The notes under the pieces are model-generated. The model was given only the letters and a program-made list of their open reading frames with translations. It was not told the DNA's origin and ran no database searches. A stretch of 14,355 nucleotides of DNA from Deltaproteobacteria bacterium (GTDB lineage: Bacteria > Desulfobacterota > Desulfarculia > Adiutricales > Adiutricaceae), in contig JAITJP010000436.1 of the NCBI GenBank assembly GCA_031278835.1, positions 1 through 14,355 on the forward strand, in the 5' to 3' direction. Within the stretch, counting starts at the first letter, position 1. The number at the start of each line of letters is the position of its first letter. The position numbers and the translations under genes were made by a program. Positions 7,589 through 13,668 of this stretch are shown here, piece by piece.

Positions 7589-8569
7589 TTAATGCAAGAT
7601 TTTTTTGGAGGGCAGCGGCTCAGCCGTCCCCTTGGGCTCGGCAGGGCCTTTTGGCTCAGAAGAGCCCCGAGGCTCGGGGCCATTTTCGTTTTCAGCCAAA
7701 AATTTCTGGTAAAGCTCAGCGGCCCCGGGCAGAGCGCCTCGGGCGGCTTCAAAATATAAACTCTTGGCCCCCTGGAGATCTTTGGCTCCGCCCAAGCCTT
7801 TTTCCAAAAGCTCGGCCAGAACCGGGAAAGCCGGGAGATGACCCAGATTGACGGCTTTATGAAGGTAAAATCTGGCCAGCTGGTAGTCGGGCTCGACTAG
7901 GTCGCTGTCTTTGTAAATTAGGCCCATGAGCAAAATGGACTTGGCGTGGTCGCGGCCCACGGCCCGGTTTAGGAGCTCAAAGCCCTTGTCCTGGTCCGGC
8001 TTACAGCCAACCCCCAGGAGATAAAACTCGCCCAGTGAGCCAATGGCCTCGACAAAATCGGCCTCGGCCGCCTTTTCTACCCATTCAAAGGCCGCCAAGG
8101 AGTCAGCCTCAAGCCCTAGCCCGTTTAAATACATGTAAGCCAGGTTATATTGGCTATGGGGATTGCCCAGCTCGGCGGCTTGGCGAAAGAGTTCCAGGGC
8201 TTTTTCATAATCTTGGCCCACATGAAGGCCATGCTGATAATAGAAGCCCAACTGGTTGATGATTAAGGGATCGCCAAGATCGCGGCCCCGAAAAAGTAGT
8301 TCCAGGCCCCTGGCCAGGTCATGGGGTCCGGCCGGGTCATTTAGGAGATAATTGCCCAGATTCCAGATGGCTTCGGGATAATCCTGATTGGCGGCCATTT
8401 GGTAATACTTGGCCGCTTTTTCCTTGTTTTCAGGAATAAAAAAACTTCGGGCCAAGACCTTACCGAACTCGTTTTGATGAAAGGCCGAGCCTTGATTGGC
8501 TTTTTTCGAGAGTTCGTTAAATTCTTCCATGGAAAAATGATAAAATTGACCTAGGGGCGCTTTAATCAT
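7589..8569 (-). CDS. Sel1-repeat protein, tandem paralog B
   Basis: About 326 residues of Sel1-like repeats without signal peptide or membrane helix, hence a cytoplasmic scaffold of unknown partner. It shares GSAFHQNEFG, the NQLGFYYQHGLHV region, and DYQLARFYLHKAVNLGHLPA with its neighbours. The C-terminal linker is longer than in the paralogs and carries a small Pro/Glu/Lys repeat (EPKGPAEPKGTAEP) before the tail KKILH. Start: an in-frame GTG at 8578 is possible, but ATG 8569 is preferred because GTGAGG lies just upstream (spacing short, 3 bases) and because this places the leader hairpin 11 bases from the start, as in the other two paralogs. Separated from paralog C upstream by 137 bases holding a terminator, so probably transcribed on its own. 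Confidence 0.87.
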   Translation of the reverse strand: MIKAPLGQFYHFSMEEFNELSKKANQGSAFHQNEFGKVLARSFFIPENKEKAAKYYQMAANQDYPEAIWNLGNYLLNDPAGPHDLARGLELLFRGRDLGDPLIINQLGFYYQHGLHVGQDYEKALELFRQAAELGNPHSQYNLAYMYLNGLGLEADSLAAFEWVEKAAEADFVEAIGSLGEFYLLGVGCKPDQDKGFELLNRAVGRDHAKSILLMGLIYKDSDLVEPDYQLARFYLHKAVNLGHLPAFPVLAELLEKGLGGAKDLQGAKSLYFEAARGALPGAAELYQKFLAENENGPEPRGSSEPKGPAEPKGTAEPLPSKKILH

Positions 8570-8580
8570 AAACCTCACTT

Positions 8581-8603
8581 TAGCTTAGCCCAGGGCTAAG
8601 CTA
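8581..8603 (-). promoter_or_regulatory. Leader hairpin of Sel1 paralog B
   Basis: TAGCTTAGCC (8581-8590) and GGCTAAGCTA (8594-8603) form a perfect 10-bp stem with a 3-base loop, ending 11 bases before ATG 8569 on the minus strand. It directly follows the T run of the upstream terminator, the same arrangement as in paralogs A and C. It could hide or expose the ribosome-binding site. Confidence 0.55.
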
Positions 8604-8607
8604 GCCT

Positions 8608-8642
8608 AAAAAAAAATTAGGTTTTGGCCAGAGCCAAAAACC
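8608..8642 (-). terminator. Intrinsic terminator between Sel1 paralogs C and B
   Basis: On the minus strand GGTTTTTGGC pairs with GCCAAAACC (8642-8620, one bulged base, 4-base loop). After three bases a run of nine T follows (8616-8608). A clear minus-strand terminator for paralog C, or an attenuator in the leader of paralog B. Confidence 0.75.
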
Positions 8643-8706
8643 GGGCCTTTTTGGGCCTGAAAAAAAATTGCCAAGAAAAAAACCAGTCCGAGGCTTTTTG
8701 GCCCCA

Positions 8707-9648
8707 TTAGTGGACCATCTTTTTTGGGGAGTTGGCCCGGCCAGGACCGTTGGTTAAGGTGCTTTTTTCATACTCGGATAAATCGCTCCGGTAACCCTGA
8801 TTGGGGTTGGGCTGGATGCCTTTGGCGGCCACTTTATAAATGCGCTGGGCCGTCTCCAGATCTTGGGGGCCGCCCAAGCCTTTTTCCATAAGATTGGCCA
8901 AACTGGTGTAGGCTGGTAAAAAAGCCAGCTGGGTGGCTTTTTGAAAATAGAATCTGGCCTGATCGTAATCTTGTTCGACCAATTGGCCGTTTTCGTAAAG
9001 TTGACCCAGAAAAAACATGGACTGGGGGTAGTCGCGTCCTACGGCCAGGCTTAAGAGTTCCAAGCCTTTTTCCAGGTCCGGGAAGCAGCCAATGCCCATG
9101 ACGTAAAATTCACCCAAGGTGCCAATGGCCTGAACCAAGTCGGCCTGGGCGGCTTTTTCAATCCATTCAAAGGCCTGGACATAGTCAACCGCAAAGCCCT
9201 CGCCTTGGGCGTACATGCCGCCCAGATTGTATTGGGCCATGGGGTTACCGGCCTCGGCTGCCTGAAAAAAATATTCCTTGGCTTTTTCGAAGTTTTTTTC
9301 AAAATGATGGCCGACCCGGTAATAATAGCCCACTTGGTTTAGGATAAAGGGCAGGCCTATTTGACAGCCCCGGTTTAGGACTTCCAGACCCCTGGCCTCG
9401 TCATGGGGCCCCTCGGGATCGTTTATGAGATAATTGGCCAAATTCCAGAGGGCTTCGGGATAACCCTGCTCGGCGGCCATTTGAAAATACTTGGCCGCTT
9501 CGACTTTGTTTTTTTGGCCAAAATGCCCCCTAGCCAAAATCAGGCCATACTCGTTTTGGTGAAAGGCCGAGCCCTCCTGAGCCTTAAGCTTGATGGCTTT
9601 AATTTCCTCCAAACTAAGCTGGCCATAATGAACTATCTTTCTCAACAT
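8707..9648 (-). CDS. Sel1-repeat protein, tandem paralog C
   Basis: About 313 residues, again about seven Sel1-like helix pairs and no export signal. The N-terminal block LSLEEIKAIKLKAQEGSAFHQNEYGL is the same as in paralog A in most positions, and DYDQARFYFQKATQLAFLPA matches A and B. The variable linker at the end is Ser/Thr/Asn-rich, then NSPKKMVH. The N-terminus RKIVHYG resembles the C-terminal tail motif, perhaps by chance. Start: GTG 9657 would add three residues; ATG 9648 is preferred because GGTGA lies 5 bases upstream and the leader hairpin then sits at the same distance (about 14 bases) as in the paralogs. First gene of the cluster, with a candidate -10 box at 9770-9775. Confidence 0.87.
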   Translation of the reverse strand: MLRKIVHYGQLSLEEIKAIKLKAQEGSAFHQNEYGLILARGHFGQKNKVEAAKYFQMAAEQGYPEALWNLANYLINDPEGPHDEARGLEVLNRGCQIGLPFILNQVGYYYRVGHHFEKNFEKAKEYFFQAAEAGNPMAQYNLGGMYAQGEGFAVDYVQAFEWIEKAAQADLVQAIGTLGEFYVMGIGCFPDLEKGLELLSLAVGRDYPQSMFFLGQLYENGQLVEQDYDQARFYFQKATQLAFLPAYTSLANLMEKGLGGPQDLETAQRIYKVAAKGIQPNPNQGYRSDLSEYEKSTLTNGPGRANSPKKMVH

Positions 9649-9662
9649 GCTGGTCACCGCTC

Positions 9663-9714
9663 TTTAGCCCTCGGCTAGGCCTGGGCTAAAAAAATGGACC
9701 GGGCCATTTTTTTT
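9663..9714 (-). promoter_or_regulatory. Leader with terminator-like hairpin and second stem, Sel1 paralog C
   Basis: Read on the minus strand: an A-run, TGG, 6-base loop, CCA, T-run hairpin (9714-9688), terminator-like, is followed by a second stem TTTAGCCC / GGGCTAAA (9690-9683 with 9670-9663) just ahead of the start codon. The two share bases 9688-9690, so full formation of one competes slightly with the other. Since it lies between the candidate promoter and the gene, premature termination is a plausible mode of control. Confidence 0.55.
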
Positions 9715-9769
9715 ACCCAGGGCTAGGGCTTTAAAATCAGCCCAGGTCGAACTAACTTCTGAGCCCCCT

Positions 9770-9775
9770 ATTATA
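9770..9775 (-). promoter_or_regulatory. Candidate -10 box upstream of the Sel1 cluster
   Basis: Minus-strand TATAAT, a perfect -10 hexamer, about 115 bases before the paralog C start. No good -35 hexamer is visible 16-18 bases upstream, so the call rests on the -10 and its position. Confidence 0.4.
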
Positions 9776-10058
9776 CTACTTTTGTTGAGCTCTCTTTCGG
9801 CTTCCTGGGCCCCCATTGGCTCCCAAATCTGATTATTTCATGATTTCAGACCCTTAAAGCAAGGCCAAAATAAAAACCCAAAAATTTCCCCAATTTACCA
9901 AATAGGCCCGTAAAGGGGCCTAATAGCCCGACCACGGGCTTTTGGCCTGATCACCCTAAATAAACCCGGGTGGCCGGTTTCGCGGGGCTCAGGGGGCTCA
10001 AAATGGGCCTTAAAAGGGCAAGTCTCGACCTACCCGAGCTGGCCAAAAGTCTCAGGTT

Positions 10059-10190
10059 CCATTTCAGGCCCAATTTCTAACCCAATTTCTGGCCCAATTT
10101 CTGGCCCGATTTCAGGCCCAATTTCTGGCTCGATTTCAGGCCCACTTTCTGGCCCGATTTTAGGCTCGATTTCTGGCCCAATTTCTGGCT
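10059..10190. repeat. Eleven-unit 12-bp tandem repeat
   Basis: Eleven head-to-tail units of 12 bp, consensus CAATTTCTGGCC, with no length change between units. Substitutions fall mainly at unit positions 2, 8 and 12. As 12 is a multiple of three, one plus-strand frame reads as repeated Ile-Ser-Gly-Pro and one minus-strand frame as Pro-Glu-Ile-Gly, but neither has a start codon with a ribosome-binding site. Most simply a minisatellite; possibly a relic of a repetitive protein. Confidence 0.9.
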
Positions 10191-10404
10191 ATAAAAAAAT
10201 GAAAAAAATAGATTTTAGAAGATTTTAAGAAAAATTAATGACCAATATTTGATTTATGACTTAGTTAATGACTCCTTTTATGGCTAAAAATCGCCCTAGA
10301 GTTTATGGCTTAACCATTCTTCCAGCCCGGACCATTTTGGCCAAGAAGAATCTAGTATTAAAAGCTTTTTAAGACATTATCCCATAGTCATAAGAATCCA
10401 TCAA

Positions 10405-10437
10405 GGGCCCAGGGCTTTGTTCCCAGGCCCTGGGCCC
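10405..10437. repeat. GC-rich inverted repeat
   Basis: GGGCCCAGGGC (10405-10415) and GCCCTGGGCCC (10427-10437) form an 11-bp perfect stem with an 11-base loop. No T run follows on either side, so not an ordinary terminator. Confidence 0.7.
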
Positions 10438-10542
10438 CAATGGCTGGCGCCAATCTCGGGAGTTTAAGAAGGTCTCTTGCGTAACTTAGCTTGGATTGAT
10501 AGACTAGTTAATGACCCTGGCCGCCCTTGGGCTTTATGACCG

Positions 10543-10593
10543 GGCCGGGGGCCCCGGCCAAAGGCCAGGCCACGGCTTTGGGCTGGCCTTTGG
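10543..10593. repeat. Overlapping GC-rich inverted repeats
   Basis: GGCCGGGG / CCCCGGCC (10543-10550, 10552-10559) is immediately followed, with shared bases, by CCAAAGGCCAG / CTGGCCTTTGG (10558-10568, 10583-10593). The two stems overlap at 10558-10559, so they compete. They lie just upstream of the DUF2156 promoter. A T run (10617-10622) follows 23 bases later, too far for a standard terminator. Confidence 0.65.
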
Positions 10594-10637
10594 AATATTG
10601 GCCTCAGGAAGGGGTCTTTTTTACGAAACTTGCGAAA

Positions 10638-10646
10638 TGATATAAT
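10638..10646 (+). promoter_or_regulatory. Extended -10 promoter for the DUF2156 gene
   Basis: TGATATAAT: a perfect TATAAT (10641-10646) with the TG of an extended -10 at 10638-10639. The -35 region is poor, as is usual for extended -10 promoters. The start of transcription would be near 10653, giving a leader of about 48 bases before ATG 10701. Confidence 0.6.
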
Positions 10647-10700
10647 TTTTGGGACTAATTAGCCGCCCTAAATTTGTTTGGGGCTTAGGTGAGAGAATTT

Positions 10701-11582
10701 ATGAGCTTCAAGCCCCTGGATTTGGCCGATCGGCCCATTTTTATTGACCTGGAAAGGCGTTACCCCCTTTATACCTCAGACGCTAATTTTACCAACATGT
10801 TTATCTGGCAAGGGTTTTATAATTTTTCCTGGACCCGGGCCCACGATTGCCTTTGTCTTATTTCCCAGCCAACCGGGGGTGACCCCTTTGCCATGCCGCC
10901 TTTAGGTCCGAAAGAAAGTCAGCTAAAGGCGGTTGAGTTTTTGGTCGAACAAATGGACTCGCCCAGATTTTCCAAGATCCCCGAGCGGCTGGCTAAAACC
11001 ATTGAGGCCGCCCACCCGACTTGGAAAATCGAGTCTGACCCAGATAACGACGACTACGTTTACTTGGCCGACAAGGTCATCAATCTCAGCGGCCGCCGAA
11101 TGCACCAAAAGAAAAACCACTACAATAGCTTTATAAAAAACAATCGCTATGAACTGGTCACCATAACCACGGATCTTCATGACGAGCTAGTCGAGGTGGA
11201 GGCCAAATGGCTGACTTCCAAGACCGAAAAAATCGGCGAGGACTCGCACCTGCAAATCGAAAAACAAGCCGTCCATTTGCTGCTGGAAAATTTCCAGGCC
11301 CTGGCCATACAGGGCTTGGCCATAAGGGTGGAGGGCAAGATTGAAGCCTTTAGTTTGGGGGAAGCCCTAAGCCCGGACACGGCCCTAATTCACGTCGAAA
11401 AGGGCAGCCCGACCATCCGGGGCATCTACGTGGCCTTGTGCTCCAGCTTCTGCCGGGCGGCTTTTTCGGACAAGACTTACATTAACCGCGAGCAGGATCT
11501 GGGTCTGCCGGGCCTGAGATGGTCCAAGGAATCGCTTAAGCCTGACCACATGAGAAAAAAGTTTAACCTCTGGCCAGCCTAA
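10701..11582 (+). CDS. DUF2156 (LPG synthase C-terminal domain-like) protein
   Basis: A 293-residue protein of the DUF2156 family, which has the double GNAT-like fold of the C-terminal domain of phosphatidylglycerol lysyltransferases but no membrane domain. Seen: the N-terminal FTNMFIW region, DDYVYLADKVINLSGRRMHQ then KKNHYNSFIKNN near the middle, and the C-terminal NREQDLGLPGLRWSKESLKP, all family hallmarks. Length is normal for the stand-alone form. The acceptor and donor of the stand-alone proteins are not known; an aminoacyl or acyl transfer is a guess from the fold. Start: an in-frame GTG at 10689 exists, but ATG 10701 has GGTGAG ahead of it at good spacing. An extended -10 promoter lies at 10638-10646. 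It stands on its own, with 122 bases before the LysM gene. Confidence 0.87.
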   Translation: MSFKPLDLADRPIFIDLERRYPLYTSDANFTNMFIWQGFYNFSWTRAHDCLCLISQPTGGDPFAMPPLGPKESQLKAVEFLVEQMDSPRFSKIPERLAKTIEAAHPTWKIESDPDNDDYVYLADKVINLSGRRMHQKKNHYNSFIKNNRYELVTITTDLHDELVEVEAKWLTSKTEKIGEDSHLQIEKQAVHLLLENFQALAIQGLAIRVEGKIEAFSLGEALSPDTALIHVEKGSPTIRGIYVALCSSFCRAAFSDKTYINREQDLGLPGLRWSKESLKPDHMRKKFNLWPA

Positions 11583-11663
11583 GACGGCCTCAGGCCGGCC
11601 AGACTAGCCAAAAAACCAAGATAAGCCCAAAGCTTATTTGAATATTGATTTTAGCTTGATTGG

Positions 11664-11698
11664 AGCCCCAAAAAACAAAAAAAATTGGGGCTGGGGAG
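11664..11698 (+). promoter_or_regulatory. Hairpin abutting the ribosome-binding site of the LysM gene
   Basis: AGCCCCAA (11664-11671) and TTGGGGCT (11685-11692) form an 8-bp stem with an A-rich loop. The ribosome-binding site GGGGAG (11693-11698) begins directly after the stem and lies 6 bases before ATG 11705. The site is strong and decides the start. The hairpin may affect ribosome access; it has no U-tract. Confidence 0.5.
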
Positions 11699-11704
11699 AT
11701 ATAT

Positions 11705-12193
11705 ATGTTCAAAACCTCATCAGCCGACTGGCAATTTAACTGGTCAGCCAGAGGTATTTTATTGGTTTTTTTAGCCTTGACCTTGGTGCTTTTGACCGGC
11801 TGCGGCGGGGTTTCCGAAGAAGAACTTAATAAACTAAAGGCCGAAAACCAAGCCCTGGCTACGGAACTGGACCAAGAAAAAAGTAAGTCAGAACTACTAA
11901 ACCGGGCCCTGACTAACTCTTACCGGGAAAGGGATAGACTGGCTGATCTCATAAACCTTCAAGCTCAGGTGGTCGTGCCCGAACCACCCCTGGCCGAGGA
12001 TTTAACGGTCAGCCCAACCCCGAGCCCCACGGCCTCGGCCCAAACTTACCTAGTCCAAACCGGGGATACCCTAAGCGCCATCGCCCAGAGACACAACACC
12101 ACCACGGCCACTCTCTTGACTTTAAACCCCTACCTGATGGACCGAAATAATTACATGGTTTGGGAAAACGATCAAATAAGACTGCCCAACTAA
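11705..12193 (+). CDS. LysM-domain lipoprotein with coiled coil
   Basis: A 162-residue lipoprotein. Residues 1-32 form a signal peptide with a hydrophobic core (GILLVFLALTLVLL) and lipobox LLTGC, so the Cys at about 33 would be lipidated. Next a charged, coiled-coil-like segment (about 38-78; EEELNKLKAENQALATEL), a Pro/Ser/Thr linker, and a LysM domain at about 117-161 (YLVQTGDTLSAIAQRHNTT, then LLTLNPYL and WENDQIRLP). LysM binds peptidoglycan, so the protein likely tethers a membrane to the wall. The coiled-coil part is like an Lpp or Pal-type spacer. It lacks any catalytic domain. Start: a TTG 15 codons upstream is in frame but lacks a ribosome-binding site, whereas ATG 11705 has GGGGAG. 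Function beyond wall binding is unknown. Confidence 0.88.
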   Translation: MFKTSSADWQFNWSARGILLVFLALTLVLLTGCGGVSEEELNKLKAENQALATELDQEKSKSELLNRALTNSYRERDRLADLINLQAQVVVPEPPLAEDLTVSPTPSPTASAQTYLVQTGDTLSAIAQRHNTTTATLLTLNPYLMDRNNYMVWENDQIRLPN

Positions 12194-12251
12194 GCCCCAA
12201 TTTGGAAGCGAAAATAATCCCAAAGATTTTTTACTTAAAAATAAAATCGCC

Positions 12252-12463
12252 TTTCTTGTGAGAGTTAAGGCGAAACAGGTCTGAATTTAAAAAAGCTCGG
12301 CGTTTGGTCATCAAGATCGGCTTTTCTTGTGAGAGTTGATGCGAAACAGGTCTGAATTTAAAAAAGCTCGGCGCTTGGTCATCAAGATCGGCTTTTCTTG
12401 TGAGAGTTAATGCGAAACAGGTCTGAATTTAAAAAAGCTCGGCGCTTGGTCATCAAGATCGGC
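12252..12463 (+). repeat. Three tandem 71-bp copies of the proB translation start region
   Basis: Copies at 12252-12322, 12323-12393 and 12394-12463 share the same ribosome-binding site (GTGAGAG), start region and first 18 codons of proB. The third copy is the start of the real gene. Copies 2 and 3 are nearly identical; copy 1 has a few changes, including the loss of its ATG (AGG instead). The period of 71 is not a multiple of three, so each upstream copy is in another frame and ends in a stop that overlaps the next copy's start (TGATG, TAATG). Confidence 0.97.
12339..12410 (+). other. Upstream mini-ORF overlapping the proB start
   Basis: Copy 2 of the repeat keeps its ribosome-binding site and ATG and encodes 23 residues: the first 18 of ProB (MRNRSEFKKARRLVIKIG), then FSCES. 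Its TAA (12408-12410) overlaps the ATG of proB (12410-12412). Ribosomes finishing here could restart on proB. Whether it is translated is inference. Confidence 0.5.
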
Positions 12464-13537
12464 AGCTCCCAATTGTGCGAAAAGGAAGTCATTTCTTTTG
12501 ACCGTTTTCGGGCCCTGGCCAATCAGGTGGCCCAGATCAGGCGGCGCGGTCTAGAAGTGGTCTTGGTGACCTCCGGGGCCGTGGCCGCCGGGGTGGGCAA
12601 ATTGGGTCTCCCCTCTAGGCCAAAAACTTTGATTCTAAAACAGGTCTGCGCCTCGGCCGGACAGGTCAGCTTAATGACGGCCTGGGATAAAGCCCTGGCT
12701 GTTTTTGATCTTAAATGCGCCCAGATCCTTCTAACGGCCGAGGACTTGGCCGATCGGCGCCGGTTTTTAAACGCCCGAAACACCATGATTTCCCTAGTCG
12801 AAATGGGCCTCATCCCCATTGTCAACGAAAACGACACCGTGGCCGTGGAAGAACTCAAGGTCGGCGATAACGATAGCCTGGGTTCCATGGTGGCCAGCCT
12901 AGTCGAGGCCGATCTTTTCATTAACCTAACCGACTCCGATGGCCTCTACGAGAGCGATCCGCGCCTCGATCCCCAAGCCGCCCTCCTTAAGGAAGTCAGC
13001 CAGGTGACCGAGGAAATTTTACAAAAAGCCGGTCAGGGCGGGCCCCTGGGTACCGGGGGCATGTATACCAAAGTCGTGGCCGCTTCCCGGCTCTCCGAGC
13101 GGGGCCTAGCCAGCCTCATCGCCAACGGCCGCACCCGTGACGTTTTGGTCCGCCTGATTGACGGCGAGGAACTGGGCACCTTTTTTACCCCCTCAAAACA
13201 CCAACGCCGGGCCAAAAAACACTGGCTAGCCTTTGCCGCCCGGCCCAAGGGCACCTTGGTCATTGACCCCGGCGCGGTCGAGGCCCTAGTCGAAAAGGGT
13301 AAAAGCTTACTGCCCGGCGGCGTAACCGCTCTAAATGGCCTTTTTGACGTGGGCGACCCGGTCACCATCGCCAATGCCAACCACCAAGAACTGGGCATTG
13401 GTCTTGCCAATTACAGCGCCCCTGAGGTTGAAAAAATCAAAGGCCAGCCCAGCGCCCAAATTGAAGCTCTCCTGGGTTACAGCCATTGCGATGAAATCAT
13501 TCACCGGGACAACCTGGTAATTTTTAAGGCCAATTAA
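12410..13537 (+). CDS. proB: Glutamate 5-kinase (gamma-glutamyl kinase)
   Basis: A 375-residue enzyme that phosphorylates glutamate in the first step of proline synthesis. The amino-acid-kinase domain (about 10-255) shows VIKIGSS at 14-20, VTSGAVAAG, RRRFLNARNTM, the NENDTVAVEELKVGDND block (substrate binding), LTDSDGLYESDPR and GTGGMYTKVVAA. A PUA domain (about 280-368) follows, ending LGYSHCDEIIHRDNLVIF. Length is normal for the ProB-PUA form. Start ATG 12410 is the third copy of a 71-bp repeat, preceded by GTGAGAG, and overlaps the stop of a mini-ORF in copy 2 (TAATG). A diverged copy of the last 30 codons follows the stop. proA is not adjacent. The coding frame itself is intact. Confidence 0.96.
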   Translation: MRNRSEFKKARRLVIKIGSSQLCEKEVISFDRFRALANQVAQIRRRGLEVVLVTSGAVAAGVGKLGLPSRPKTLILKQVCASAGQVSLMTAWDKALAVFDLKCAQILLTAEDLADRRRFLNARNTMISLVEMGLIPIVNENDTVAVEELKVGDNDSLGSMVASLVEADLFINLTDSDGLYESDPRLDPQAALLKEVSQVTEEILQKAGQGGPLGTGGMYTKVVAASRLSERGLASLIANGRTRDVLVRLIDGEELGTFFTPSKHQRRAKKHWLAFAARPKGTLVIDPGAVEALVEKGKSLLPGGVTALNGLFDVGDPVTIANANHQELGIGLANYSAPEVEKIKGQPSAQIEALLGYSHCDEIIHRDNLVIFKAN

Positions 13538-13636
13538 TTAAGCCCAGCCCCCAAATCGAAGCTGGCCTGGCTTACGGCCATACCGATGACGTTTACCGCG
13601 ATGGCCTGGTAATTTTTTTAGGCCAATTAATTAAGT
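13538..13636 (+). pseudogene. Diverged duplicate of the proB 3' end
   Basis: Starting just after the proB stop, about 95 bases repeat the proB end at an offset of 93-95. In its frame it reads PSPQIEAGLAYGHTDD then VYRDGLVIF, against PSAQIEALLGYSHCDE then IIHRDNLVIF in the gene. Both copies end in GGCCAATTAATTAAG. The frame is open but has no start, and a change near the end removes the stop. The divergence is larger than for the 5' copies, so this duplication is older or came from a relative's gene. Confidence 0.88.
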
Positions 13637-13668
13637 ATTTTAGTAAGTTTTTTTATCGAGGTTTTCAA

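Larger units (their letters stand above)
9776..10637. other. Long spacer without a supported gene
   Basis: About 860 bases between the divergent Sel1 cluster and the DUF2156 gene. It holds a 12-bp tandem repeat (10059-10190), small GC stems (9903-9922; 9925-9940 with four T after it), an AT-rich stretch at 10191-10270, several TT(A/T)ATGAC copies and the inverted repeats listed separately. No open frame here has both a start codon with a ribosome-binding site and recognisable protein. No tRNA-like fold was seen. Confidence 0.6.

Noticed and set aside
9903..9943. tRNA or terminator around the small GC stems
   Set aside because: The stems are short (6-7 bp), do not form a cloverleaf, and only four T follow; nothing upstream on the plus strand needs a terminator.
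10059..10190. CRISPR array
   Set aside because: Units are 12 bp and directly adjacent with no unique spacers, and no cas gene is present.
10268..10372. 34-codon open frame (starts MTPFMAKNRP) in the long spacer
   Set aside because: No ribosome-binding site, no recognisable motif, and such a length is expected by chance.
11660..11704. Longer start (TTG) for the LysM lipoprotein
   Set aside because: It would run through the leader hairpin, lacks a ribosome-binding site, and would put extra charged residues before the signal peptide; ATG 11705 has GGGGAG at proper spacing.
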